Assembly: GCA_964461265.1 (NCBI GenBank)
Contig: CAYWTS010000032.1
Location: forward strand, 1-25,120
Direction of reading: 5' to 3'
Source: CAYWTS01 sp964461265
GTDB lineage: Bacteria > Bacteroidota > Ignavibacteria > Tepidaquicellales > OLB5
DNA length: 25,120 nt
The stretch's first letter is position 1, and each line of letters opens with the position of its first letter. This document shows positions 8,700 to 15,976 of the stretch, one piece after another. Made by a program: the position numbers and the translations under genes. Under the pieces are notes generated by a model. That model was not told where the DNA came from and searched no databases. It saw only the letters and a list, made by a program, of their open reading frames with translations.

Positions 8700-8829
8700 G
8701 GGGCTGTCTCAAAAGTGTTTTTGTATCCGCAGTCTTTAAGGCTGCGTTACAATTTTCTTGCATTATCGCAACTATGAAAGTTGCGGTTACAGTTTTTTTG
8801 CAAGAAAATTGCCTTTTGAGACAGCCCCC
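8700..8829. mobile_element. MITE-like inverted-repeat element, also a likely terminator
   Basis: Perfect 16-bp terminal inverted repeats GGGGCTGTCTCAAAAG (8700-8715) and its complement (8813-8828) enclose about 97 bp with no ORF. Inside are a CGCAG/CTGCG hairpin (8728-8746) and a 13-bp perfect stem (8750-8762 with 8799-8811), which caps a 7-bp CGCAACT/AGTTGCG hairpin. The whole folds as a three-way junction. Seven T follow at 8830-8836, so on the plus strand it should also terminate the hydrolase transcript. The ends look like those of insertion sequences, but I see no clear target duplication and no transposase. Confidence 0.65.
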
Positions 8830-8840
8830 TTTTTTTATAT

Positions 8841-8892
8841 GCCGTAACTCTCCGCCGGGCATTCAGCCCAAAGGGCATACTTAGCAATCATG
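8841..8892. repeat. GC-rich palindromic repeat downstream of the 2-epimerase
   Basis: Contains GGGC-ATTCA-GCCC and GGGCAT...ATGCCC dyads, plus the 11-mer CTCTCCGCCGG (8848-8858) shared with the insertion in leuS. It lies between the MITE-like element and the end of the 2-epimerase gene and may fold as a 3' hairpin for that gene. Confidence 0.45.
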
Positions 8893-8931
8893 CCCTACAG
8901 AAATATATAAAAAGAATCGAAGGAAAGGTTT

Positions 8932-10110
8932 TTATATTGTAAACTCGGTTTGTATGCAGAAGTAACGCTTCAACAGTTCATAGATAAGGTAGCTTGAGTC
9001 GCCAAAGCCATATGTGTAGTTATATTTGGATTGATGCATCTGCCTGTATTGGACAGCCTGAGTAAGAAATTTCGATATTTCTGTGGTATCAAACGGAAGC
9101 AGCCTTGCGTTTTTCTTTAAAACCTCCGGTCGCTCTGTTGTTTTCCTTAATACCCCGCACGGAACGTTGAAGAATAACGACTCCTCCTGCAAGCCGCCGG
9201 AATCAGTAAGAATTGTACCACTGTTTTTTACGTAACCAAGCATTTCAAAATAATCTTGAATTGGTTCCATAAATACAAGCCTGCTGTAAGTCTTGCCGTC
9301 AAGAACTGTTTCGAAGCTTTTTTGTATCAGGGGGTTCGGATGCATAAGATGAATGATACTTGTAAAATCCTTCTGTTCGTTAACTATCGAAGTAAGTATC
9401 TTGGCGTACGTTTTCACGTGGTTCCAGTTTTCACGGCGGTGCAGCGTACTTAAAATATAGTTCTTAACGGATGGTTCTTTAATCTTCTTTTCTTTAATCA
9501 GGGTGAAAATTGCATCGTTTATTGTATTTCCAATAACGTAAATCCTGTCATGTCTTATGCCCTCGTTATAAAGATTATCCCGGTTTATACCCTTCGGGCA
9601 GAAATGTATTGTAGCAGTCCTTGCAATTGATTCGCGTACGAATTCCTCTGGGAAAGGATTTTTTTTATCAAGGGTTCTTAATCCGGCTTCAACGTGAAAA
9701 ACCGGTATCTGGTTAAAAAAACCCCACACTGCTCCGGCATAAGCCGAAGCAGTATCACCCTGGACTATTATGCCGTCGATATGTTCCTTTCGGATGGAAG
9801 AGTGTTCTGAGAATTTTTTGTTAAAATCGTTAAGGATATGCGATATAAACTGGTTAAGGTCTGCAGTTCTGTTTGGAATTTCCTCTGCTGTAAGGTCAGG
9901 GTTAATTCCGAGGTGATACATAATATCTCCCGATATTTTTTGCTGTGCAGTATTATACAATACCGGGAAAAATTCATCCGATTTTTTGAGTATCCTGTAA
10001 AGAACAAAGAGCTTAATTATCTCGGGACGTGTTCCAAAGATTATTACTATAACTTTCCTGCCTTTAAAGTTTTCCGGAGTAAGATTTATATTATAACTTT
10101 CGATACTCAA
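8932..10110 (-). CDS. wecB: UDP-N-acetylglucosamine 2-epimerase (non-hydrolysing)
   Basis: Interconverts UDP-GlcNAc and UDP-ManNAc in the cytoplasm, supplying ManNAc for surface glycans; 392 residues, close to E. coli WecB (about 376). Motifs: GTRPE (26-30), VQGDT (116-120), VEAGLRT (140-146), TLHRREN (222-228), HPNP (257-260), DSGGLQEES (303-311) and TTERPEV (324-330). The usual GQH after the first domain's strand reads AQQ here. The start is TTG at 10110; an in-frame TGA lies five codons further upstream, and no ATG precedes GTRPE. It follows the NfrA-like and NfrB-like genes on the same strand but after a terminator and a 400-bp gap, so it probably has its own promoter. In E. coli the same enzyme (NfrC) is required for the NfrAB glycan. 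Confidence 0.9.
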   Translation of the reverse strand: MSIESYNINLTPENFKGRKVIVIIFGTRPEIIKLFVLYRILKKSDEFFPVLYNTAQQKISGDIMYHLGINPDLTAEEIPNRTADLNQFISHILNDFNKKFSEHSSIRKEHIDGIIVQGDTASAYAGAVWGFFNQIPVFHVEAGLRTLDKKNPFPEEFVRESIARTATIHFCPKGINRDNLYNEGIRHDRIYVIGNTINDAIFTLIKEKKIKEPSVKNYILSTLHRRENWNHVKTYAKILTSIVNEQKDFTSIIHLMHPNPLIQKSFETVLDGKTYSRLVFMEPIQDYFEMLGYVKNSGTILTDSGGLQEESLFFNVPCGVLRKTTERPEVLKKNARLLPFDTTEISKFLTQAVQYRQMHQSKYNYTYGFGDSSYLIYELLKRYFCIQTEFTI

Positions 10111-10447
10111 TACACTAACAAATCATACAAATTTAAATAAAACAACAGTAATTAAAAATGCAGAAAAAAAAACTAATCGGATAATGTTTAGTACATAACG
10201 GTAAATGCATTTTATACCCATCCTAAAATCCACAAACTTAATAATATTGCAAATACTTCAGTTTTAAAGCAGTTTGCTTTAAATTACCCCGCCGTTCACA
10301 CGGTGAATGAACTTAACTTGTTATGGAACTTCCGCACATAGAGATTCTGAGTTTTTAACAGGTATTTTGGTTAAAAACCAATATTTTATTAAATAACCAT
10401 TAGCCAATTGAATAAATGTATAGACAGTCTTTATTATTAAAGCCGGT
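10111..10447. other. Gene-free leader of wecB with two perfect dyads
   Basis: No credible gene lies here; the one longer minus-strand reading frame overlaps the terminator and lacks any recognisable domain. Two perfect 9-bp inverted repeats are present: TTTAAAGCA/TGCTTTAAA (10263-10283, 3-nt loop) and GTTTTTAAC/GTTAAAAAC (10351-10378, 10-nt loop). They could be operators or leader hairpins of wecB. Confidence 0.45.
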
Positions 10448-10486
10448 AAAAAAAACCCCGGGCAGTTAATACAACTTCCCAGGGTT
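10448..10486 (-). terminator. Strong intrinsic terminator of the NfrAB-like operon
   Basis: On the minus strand AACCCTGGG (10486-10478) pairs with CCCGGGGTT (10462-10454). After an A-G mismatch, AGTT/AACT continues the stem to a 5-nt loop. Eight T follow (10455-10448). It starts 25 bp after the glycosyltransferase stop. Confidence 0.9.
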
Positions 10487-10510
10487 ATTTTTTCAAAAAA
10501 TGAATAATGT

Positions 10511-11845
10511 TTAATAATGTTCTGTCGATTCCCAGACAACTTTATTTTTCATGGTCATAAACACCCTGAATGCACGGAACGTAGCAAAGAAGTTTATCAG
10601 ATTATCGAAATTTATCCTTATCAGGCTGAACAAAGCATACCTGAAACCATACCACCTGTACGTAAATATAAATCTGTGTACAAGCCTCCAAACCATAAAA
10701 ATGAAGCACACCCACAGGAAAAACCAGAGAGCTGAGTTTTCCATGACAACTGTACTGAAATAGCTAATACCGACAGTAAAACCGAGTATATATAAAATAA
10801 ACAGCATAAATACAATATTCGAAAGCAAAACCATAAGGTTGCTGAATATTGTTTTCCTGTCTCTTAATAGAAAATATTTAGTCTTCAGGTTACCTGTCCA
10901 CTTATGCATTTTCCAGTTTTGGAAACAAATACCTGCAGTCCATCTTGAACGCTGTCTAACAGCACCCCAGAAGCTGTTCGGGAAATATTCTCCGGTCGCT
11001 ATCCGGGAATCACGGTTGTGTTTATCTATTAACAGGTTTATATAAGACGTTTTATAGCCCATCTTAGAAAGCCTTAATCCCAGTTCATAGTCTTCTGTTA
11101 AATTGGCTTCATTAAATACGCGTGTATAGTTTTTCTCCAGGGTCTTAAATATATCGCGTTTAAAAGCCATCCCGGTTCCCGCAAAAGGAATAAATACCCT
11201 GAGTGCCTGCCTGACTATAAGGTCTTTTGAATGAACCTCGGCAAATGCATCACAATATGTTCTGTGAATAAACTTGCCCCTGTTATCTTTGATAGGAACA
11301 ACCGGAATCTGTACTGCATCCACTCCCTGGTACATTAGTATATAATTGTAGAGTTTTAGGGATAGCGGATGTATGAAATCTTCGGAATCGTGAATTAGAA
11401 CAACGTCAAAGTGCTTGTTATTATCCGATTCAAAGCGGTTTATAGCGTGGTAAACGTTATTCAGATTATCTGCCTTTGTAGTAGGTCCGTCTTTCGAATT
11501 TACACAGATTACAACCTTATTATTCTTTTGTGCTATACGTTTAACAACCTCCAGCGTTTTGGTGTCATTCGGATATACACCCACAAAAATTGTATAGTTA
11601 TTATACTTCATTCTGCTAAGTGCATAAGTAAGAGTTCTTCCAATCACTTTATATTCACGCCATGCACAAATAATAAGGGCAATCGAATTTTCATAAACAT
11701 TTGTAACCTCATCCATATCGGGAAGGTTACGGTGATATTTCCACCTGTTAAACCAATAAAGCAGGTCTACAAAAATATCATCAATACCGCTTATTACAAG
11801 CAGTACCGATGTTACCCAAAGTAATATGTAAAATATTTCGTTCAT
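10511..11845 (-). CDS. NfrB-like processive membrane glycosyltransferase (GT2)
   Basis: A 444-residue inner-membrane GT2 enzyme. One N-terminal helix (residues 5-29) precedes the catalytic domain, which has the DxD-like HDSED (152-156), acceptor-side LTEDYELG (249-256) and the processive RQRSRW motif (QxxRW, 298-302). Three hydrophobic segments follow (about 333-363, 371-389, 402-425). Stretches such as IHDSEDFIHPLSLKLYNY, DAFAEVHSKDLIVRQALR and ATGEYFPNSFWGAVRQRSRW match my memory of E. coli NfrB, the synthase of the phage-N4-receptor glycan. E. coli NfrB is about 745 residues and ends in an MshEN-type c-di-GMP-binding domain; this protein stops after the membrane segments, so that control is absent. 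Its ATG overlaps the stop of the NfrA-like gene (ATGA), implying coupling. A strong terminator follows. Confidence 0.82.
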   Translation of the reverse strand: MNEIFYILLWVTSVLLVISGIDDIFVDLLYWFNRWKYHRNLPDMDEVTNVYENSIALIICAWREYKVIGRTLTYALSRMKYNNYTIFVGVYPNDTKTLEVVKRIAQKNNKVVICVNSKDGPTTKADNLNNVYHAINRFESDNNKHFDVVLIHDSEDFIHPLSLKLYNYILMYQGVDAVQIPVVPIKDNRGKFIHRTYCDAFAEVHSKDLIVRQALRVFIPFAGTGMAFKRDIFKTLEKNYTRVFNEANLTEDYELGLRLSKMGYKTSYINLLIDKHNRDSRIATGEYFPNSFWGAVRQRSRWTAGICFQNWKMHKWTGNLKTKYFLLRDRKTIFSNLMVLLSNIVFMLFILYILGFTVGISYFSTVVMENSALWFFLWVCFIFMVWRLVHRFIFTYRWYGFRYALFSLIRINFDNLINFFATFRAFRVFMTMKNKVVWESTEHY

Positions 11846-13164
11846 AATGGTGTCCTAAAAATAAATTGAAATCCTCCTTTTATCTGGAATGAATTCTTAA
11901 TTTCCCCGTAAAAATACGCTTTATAAGTAGGTTCTACAAACAGGGTCGGGAAAAACACCAGGTTGGGATGATACCTGAGACCGGTCCCGATTTCTACAAA
12001 ATTGTTATAATCAAGTTTCCGGCTGTCAAATTGTGCTGTCTGAACAAGATATGAATCCATAAAAGAATAACCGCCTGTATGAAACCTTAAAACCTCCTGG
12101 AACGCAGCTTGTATAAAAGCATTTTTATATTTATAATCATACATACCCGCGTAATAAAGGTCTATAAACAGGCTTGTTCTTGAGGTTGCTTTACTGCCTA
12201 CATACACCTTTGTTTCACCAAAACGTGTAAAATAAACAAGCAGTGGTTTAACATTTATTGTGCTCTTTTCAAGGTCAATCTGGCGTGTGTAGCCCACTCT
12301 AAATTCAAAAAATAGATTTTTAAGTATATTATACCTGAAGAATCCCCCGATTTCCACAAAGCGGTCGTTGTATATTAATCCGGGTTTTGATTTTGAGTCA
12401 GTATAAAGATCTACATAAGCACCGGTGTAAAAATTCTTTGCAATCCTGAAATTATAATGCCCTACAAAATTTGCTATATAATTTTCCTGGTAAGAATCAT
12501 AATAATTATAAAAATACATATCGATAGACGTAGGTGCATAGCCAGCAAGCTCTTCCCTTACTATAAAGGAGGCCGAACGTGAAGCTTCCTGGTCTGCGGG
12601 GTCAGTGGAATGCTTAGCAACGTAATTGAAATTGTTAAGAGACTTATCGAGTTTCTTCTGGTCATAATATATATAGGCAAGCTGAAGACGGGTTTTGCAG
12701 TCTTTTGGGTTTAGTTTCAGGTGTTTCTCAAAGTATATTGCTGCAGTATTTTTATCACCTTTATTTAAGTAAAAATAACCTGAATCAGCATAATTACCGG
12801 TTGACACCGGCAAAGGTGTTTTTAATGTATCGGTGGTTAGGGTGGTTGAGGGAATTCCCGCCCTGATTACATCTGCTGCAGATTTTGCATCTTGTATTTC
12901 TTTCTCGTCATAAGAATTCTTAGCTACGTACTCAAACTCGGCTAATGCTTTAGTAATATCCTTCTGCTCAAAATATATATAACCGAGTTGTAATCTTATT
13001 TTAAAATCATTGGGATTATTGGCAGCATGATTTTCGAAGTATTTTGCTGCAGTATTCTTATCACCAAGTTTTAAGTAATAATAACCGGAATCAGCATCGT
13101 TTGTTTGGGAATATGCAATAAACGAAAAGAATAGTAAAATGAAAAACGGGGTGAGTTTTTTCAT
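11842..13164 (-). CDS. NfrA-like TPR plus beta-barrel outer-membrane protein
   Basis: A 440-residue exported protein. The signal peptide ends SFIAYSQ (about residue 20). Two closely similar TPR-type units follow, residues 24-103 and 126-205; both contain GDKNTAA and a shared RLQL-YIY core, and both are linked to a FEYVAK/FNYVAK helix. Residues about 210-440 are amphipathic strands with many Tyr and Phe, a likely outer-membrane barrel ending FQFIFRTPL. TPR plus barrel, directly upstream of and overlapping an NfrB-like synthase, is the architecture of NfrA (990 residues in E. coli), which exports the glycan and binds phage N4. This version is less than half that size. The role is inferred mainly from gene pairing; the barrel alone would not identify it. 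Confidence 0.7.
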   Translation of the reverse strand: MKKLTPFFILLFFSFIAYSQTNDADSGYYYLKLGDKNTAAKYFENHAANNPNDFKIRLQLGYIYFEQKDITKALAEFEYVAKNSYDEKEIQDAKSAADVIRAGIPSTTLTTDTLKTPLPVSTGNYADSGYFYLNKGDKNTAAIYFEKHLKLNPKDCKTRLQLAYIYYDQKKLDKSLNNFNYVAKHSTDPADQEASRSASFIVREELAGYAPTSIDMYFYNYYDSYQENYIANFVGHYNFRIAKNFYTGAYVDLYTDSKSKPGLIYNDRFVEIGGFFRYNILKNLFFEFRVGYTRQIDLEKSTINVKPLLVYFTRFGETKVYVGSKATSRTSLFIDLYYAGMYDYKYKNAFIQAAFQEVLRFHTGGYSFMDSYLVQTAQFDSRKLDYNNFVEIGTGLRYHPNLVFFPTLFVEPTYKAYFYGEIKNSFQIKGGFQFIFRTPL

Positions 13165-13200
13165 TTGGTGCCTGTTTTGTTTAAAATGACTGCTTTTTTC

Positions 13201-13213
13201 ATATGTAACATAT
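13201..13213. promoter_or_regulatory. Perfect dyad upstream of the NfrA-like gene
   Basis: ATATGT-A-ACATAT is a perfect odd palindrome whose near edge is 36 bp upstream of the NfrA-like ATG, a typical operator position. No regulator family was recognised, and chance in AT-rich DNA is possible. Confidence 0.3.
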
Positions 13214-13448
13214 CTATTATACTGAGATTTGTTTACATTATAAAGTTAAATATTAAAAACATAAAAAGTTTACTATTTAAAGTAATTTGGTAACCTGTAA
13301 CGTGTAACAAAAATACCGTTATCGGTTAGTGTCCACAATACCGTATTTAGGTTACTTATTGCTAACGTTTTCATTAACTCACCTAATAATGTAAGTTAGA
13401 AAGCTGAATTTACTTTAAATTTTACATAATTTTCAATAATTTTAGAAT

Positions 13449-14489
13449 GTGAGTTCGATTTTTGCAATAGAAACATCATGTGATGAAACTTCTGCAGCAG
13501 TTTTAAATTCATATAGTGTATTATCCAATATAATATCATCACAGGCTTTCCACAGAATGTATGGTGGTATTGTTCCTGAAATGGCATCCAGAGCACAGTT
13601 AAAAGTAATTAATCGGATAACAAATGAGGCTCTCGATAAAGCCAATGTCAGCTTAAATGAAATGGAGACGGTTGCAGCAACACAGGGACCGGGCTTAATT
13701 GGTTCCCTGCTCGTTGGTTATAATTATGCAAAATCGGTTGCAGTATCGCTTAAAAAAAACTTCATCCCTGTAAATCATGTGGAAGCACACCTTTACTCAA
13801 GTTATATCGGGAAAGAAAAAATCCGTTTCCCTTATATTGGATTAATAGTATCAGGCGGGCACACTATTTTAGTTCTGGTAAAAAACTATTTTGAATATAA
13901 ATTACTTGGCCAGACAATAGATGATGCTGCAGGTGAAGCTTTCGATAAAGCAGCTAAATTACTAGGACTCCCTTACCCGGGCGGCCCGGAGGTAGACAAG
14001 CTTGCCGGAAGCGGAAACGATTTATTTCACAGTTTCCCGATTGCGAGAATTAAAGATAACTACTATAATTTTTCTTTCAGCGGTATTAAAACCTCTTTGC
14101 TTTATTTTCTCAGAGATAACTACTGTGAGTTTTTTCTCACTAAAGATAGTACGCTTATTCCGTTAAACGATGTTTGTGCGTCATACCAGAGAGCCATTGT
14201 TTCGTCACTGGTTGAAAAAACATTATCGGCAGCAAAAGAATATAAAGTGACGAATATTTCCGTTTCGGGCGGCGTATCTTTAAACTCGAAACTTCGAAGC
14301 GAATTTCTTAATTTAGAGTCAAAGGGTTTTAAAATATTCTTCCCGGAACAAGAATATACAACCGACAACGCTGCTATGATAGGCTTTACAGCATATTTAA
14401 AACTCAGGTATAAAAACAACCTGTCAGGTTCAGATACATTAACGGAACCTGCTTTTGCCAGGTTCGATTATTCGTATTTTAATACTTAA
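13449..14489 (+). CDS. tsaD: tRNA threonylcarbamoyladenosine synthase subunit TsaD
   Basis: Transfers the threonylcarbamoyl group from TC-AMP to A37 of ANN-decoding tRNAs, with TsaB and TsaE. The 346 residues show the ASKHA fold motifs: FAIETSCDETSAAVL at the N-terminus, GPGLIGSLLVG (80-90), the metal-binding HVEAH (110-114), SGGHT (135-139), FSFSGIKTSLLYF and YTTDNAAMIG near the C-terminus. The start is GTG at 13449. The G of this GTG is also the last base of an ATG whose next codon is TGA, so an AUGUGA start-stop sits exactly on the start site. mgtE begins 5 bp after the stop, so the two are probably cotranscribed. Confidence 0.95.
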   Translation: MSSIFAIETSCDETSAAVLNSYSVLSNIISSQAFHRMYGGIVPEMASRAQLKVINRITNEALDKANVSLNEMETVAATQGPGLIGSLLVGYNYAKSVAVSLKKNFIPVNHVEAHLYSSYIGKEKIRFPYIGLIVSGGHTILVLVKNYFEYKLLGQTIDDAAGEAFDKAAKLLGLPYPGGPEVDKLAGSGNDLFHSFPIARIKDNYYNFSFSGIKTSLLYFLRDNYCEFFLTKDSTLIPLNDVCASYQRAIVSSLVEKTLSAAKEYKVTNISVSGGVSLNSKLRSEFLNLESKGFKIFFPEQEYTTDNAAMIGFTAYLKLRYKNNLSGSDTLTEPAFARFDYSYFNT

Positions 14490-14494
14490 CAACA

Positions 14495-15883
14495 TTGCCC
14501 GATAAAAAACAACATAGAGCAGTTATTGAGGTTGATGAACAGCTTTTAAATGACATTTCAGAGCTTATTGAAAGCCGTTCCGATACCCTGCTGATAAACA
14601 TCATAGCAGATGTATATCCTGCCGATATTGCAGAAATCATTAATAACCTTGATGATAGACATTCACTTTACCTGTTTAAGCTGCTTAACAATGAAACAGC
14701 TTCCGAGACCCTGCTTGAGCTGAACGATTCTAAAAAAGATATAATACTTGAAGCGTTATCTGCCCGTGAAATTACAACCCTGGTTCAGGAAATGGAATCG
14801 GACGATGCTACCGATATAGTATCTGAACTCGAAGAAAATGTTGCAGAAGATGTTTTAACCAGGATGGATAAAGAAGACCAGCGAGAAGTACAGGAACTGC
14901 TTGAATATGATAAAGACAGCGCCGGAGGGATAATGCAAAAAGAGTTCATTGAGGTAAATCAGAAACTAACTATAGATGAAGCCGTAAAGCAGATTAGAAT
15001 GCAGGCTGCAGAAATGGAAAACGTATACGATGCCTGGGTGATAAATGAAGATAACCGCTGCCTGCTTGGAAAAATCCCGCTTATGACTCTTCTAGTAGCT
15101 ATGGAGACACCGGGAGCTATTATTGCCGATATCATGGATAAAGAAATAATTTCAGTTGATGTGAATACTGACCGCGAGGAAGTGGCAAAAACATTTCAGA
15201 AATATAACCTTGTTTCGCTTCCGGTAGTAAATAAACTTAAACAGCTTGTTGGCAGAATCTCGATAGATGACGTTATGGATATTCTGGAGGAAGAGTTTAC
15301 GGAAGATGTGGCAAAAATCGTCGGTTCCGATGCCGAAGAACTGGAGGCAAAATCACCTGTGCAGATAGCTTTCATGCGTTTGCCTTGGGTATTGATAACC
15401 CTAACTATAGAGCTGCTTGCAGGGCTGGTTATAAAAATGTATGATGAAACCATAAGCAAAGTAATACTGCTTGCCTCGTTTTTACCCATCATATCCGCTA
15501 TCTCAGGCAATACAGGATTGCAGGCAGCTGCAATCACCGTAAGGGCTTTATCGACAGGTCATGCTTCCATCAGCAGGTGGCGTGAACCAATAAAACGCTC
15601 TATGCAAACAAGTCTGATTATAGGGATTTCATGCGGCATTCTTATCGGCATTATTGCAGGTGTATGGTTCGGAAAAACTGTGTTTGGCTTTGTTGTCGGC
15701 TTATCTATGTGTATAGCTATTAACTTTTCCGGAATTGTAGGTGCCTCTGTGCCGATGATTTCTAAACGGCTCGGATTTGACCCTGCAATTACTGTTGGAC
15801 CATTTGAAACAGCATTTCAGGATGTTGTTGGTATTTTGATTTTTCTGACAATCGCAACCTTATCATTAAACTGGCTTCTATAA
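14495..15883 (+). CDS. mgtE: Magnesium transporter MgtE
   Basis: Mg2+-gated Mg2+ channel of the inner membrane, 462 residues, full length. The cytoplasmic N-terminal superhelix (about 1-130) carries repeated acidic stretches. It is followed by the DSAGGIM linker (141-147), two CBS domains (about 150-270) that sense Mg2+, a plug helix, and five membrane helices (about 295-460). The pore region has GNTGLQAAAITVRAL (338-352), and the last helix has PFETAFQDVVG with conserved Asp443. The start is TTG at 14495, 5 bp after the tsaD stop; the first in-frame ATG encodes residue 100, far too late. The TAA stop is in frame with the next gene. Confidence 0.95.
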   Translation: MPDKKQHRAVIEVDEQLLNDISELIESRSDTLLINIIADVYPADIAEIINNLDDRHSLYLFKLLNNETASETLLELNDSKKDIILEALSAREITTLVQEMESDDATDIVSELEENVAEDVLTRMDKEDQREVQELLEYDKDSAGGIMQKEFIEVNQKLTIDEAVKQIRMQAAEMENVYDAWVINEDNRCLLGKIPLMTLLVAMETPGAIIADIMDKEIISVDVNTDREEVAKTFQKYNLVSLPVVNKLKQLVGRISIDDVMDILEEEFTEDVAKIVGSDAEELEAKSPVQIAFMRLPWVLITLTIELLAGLVIKMYDETISKVILLASFLPIISAISGNTGLQAAAITVRALSTGHASISRWREPIKRSMQTSLIIGISCGILIGIIAGVWFGKTVFGFVVGLSMCIAINFSGIVGASVPMISKRLGFDPAITVGPFETAFQDVVGILIFLTIATLSLNWLL

Positions 15884-15976
15884 CTAATTACGGATTTAAA
15901 CATTTTTAAAAAAATAGCATCACATCAAAAACCCGGAGATTTCCTTGCACAGGCATTCCTGCTTTTCCTATCTGTC

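Noticed and set aside
8932..10110. Enterobacterial-common-antigen cluster around wecB
   Set aside because: No wecC, wecA or wzx/wzy genes are present; the only glycan neighbours are the NfrA/NfrB-like pair.
10321..10539. Minus-strand 72-residue reading frame
   Set aside because: It spans the strong terminator hairpin, overlaps the glycosyltransferase end and shows no motif or ribosome site.
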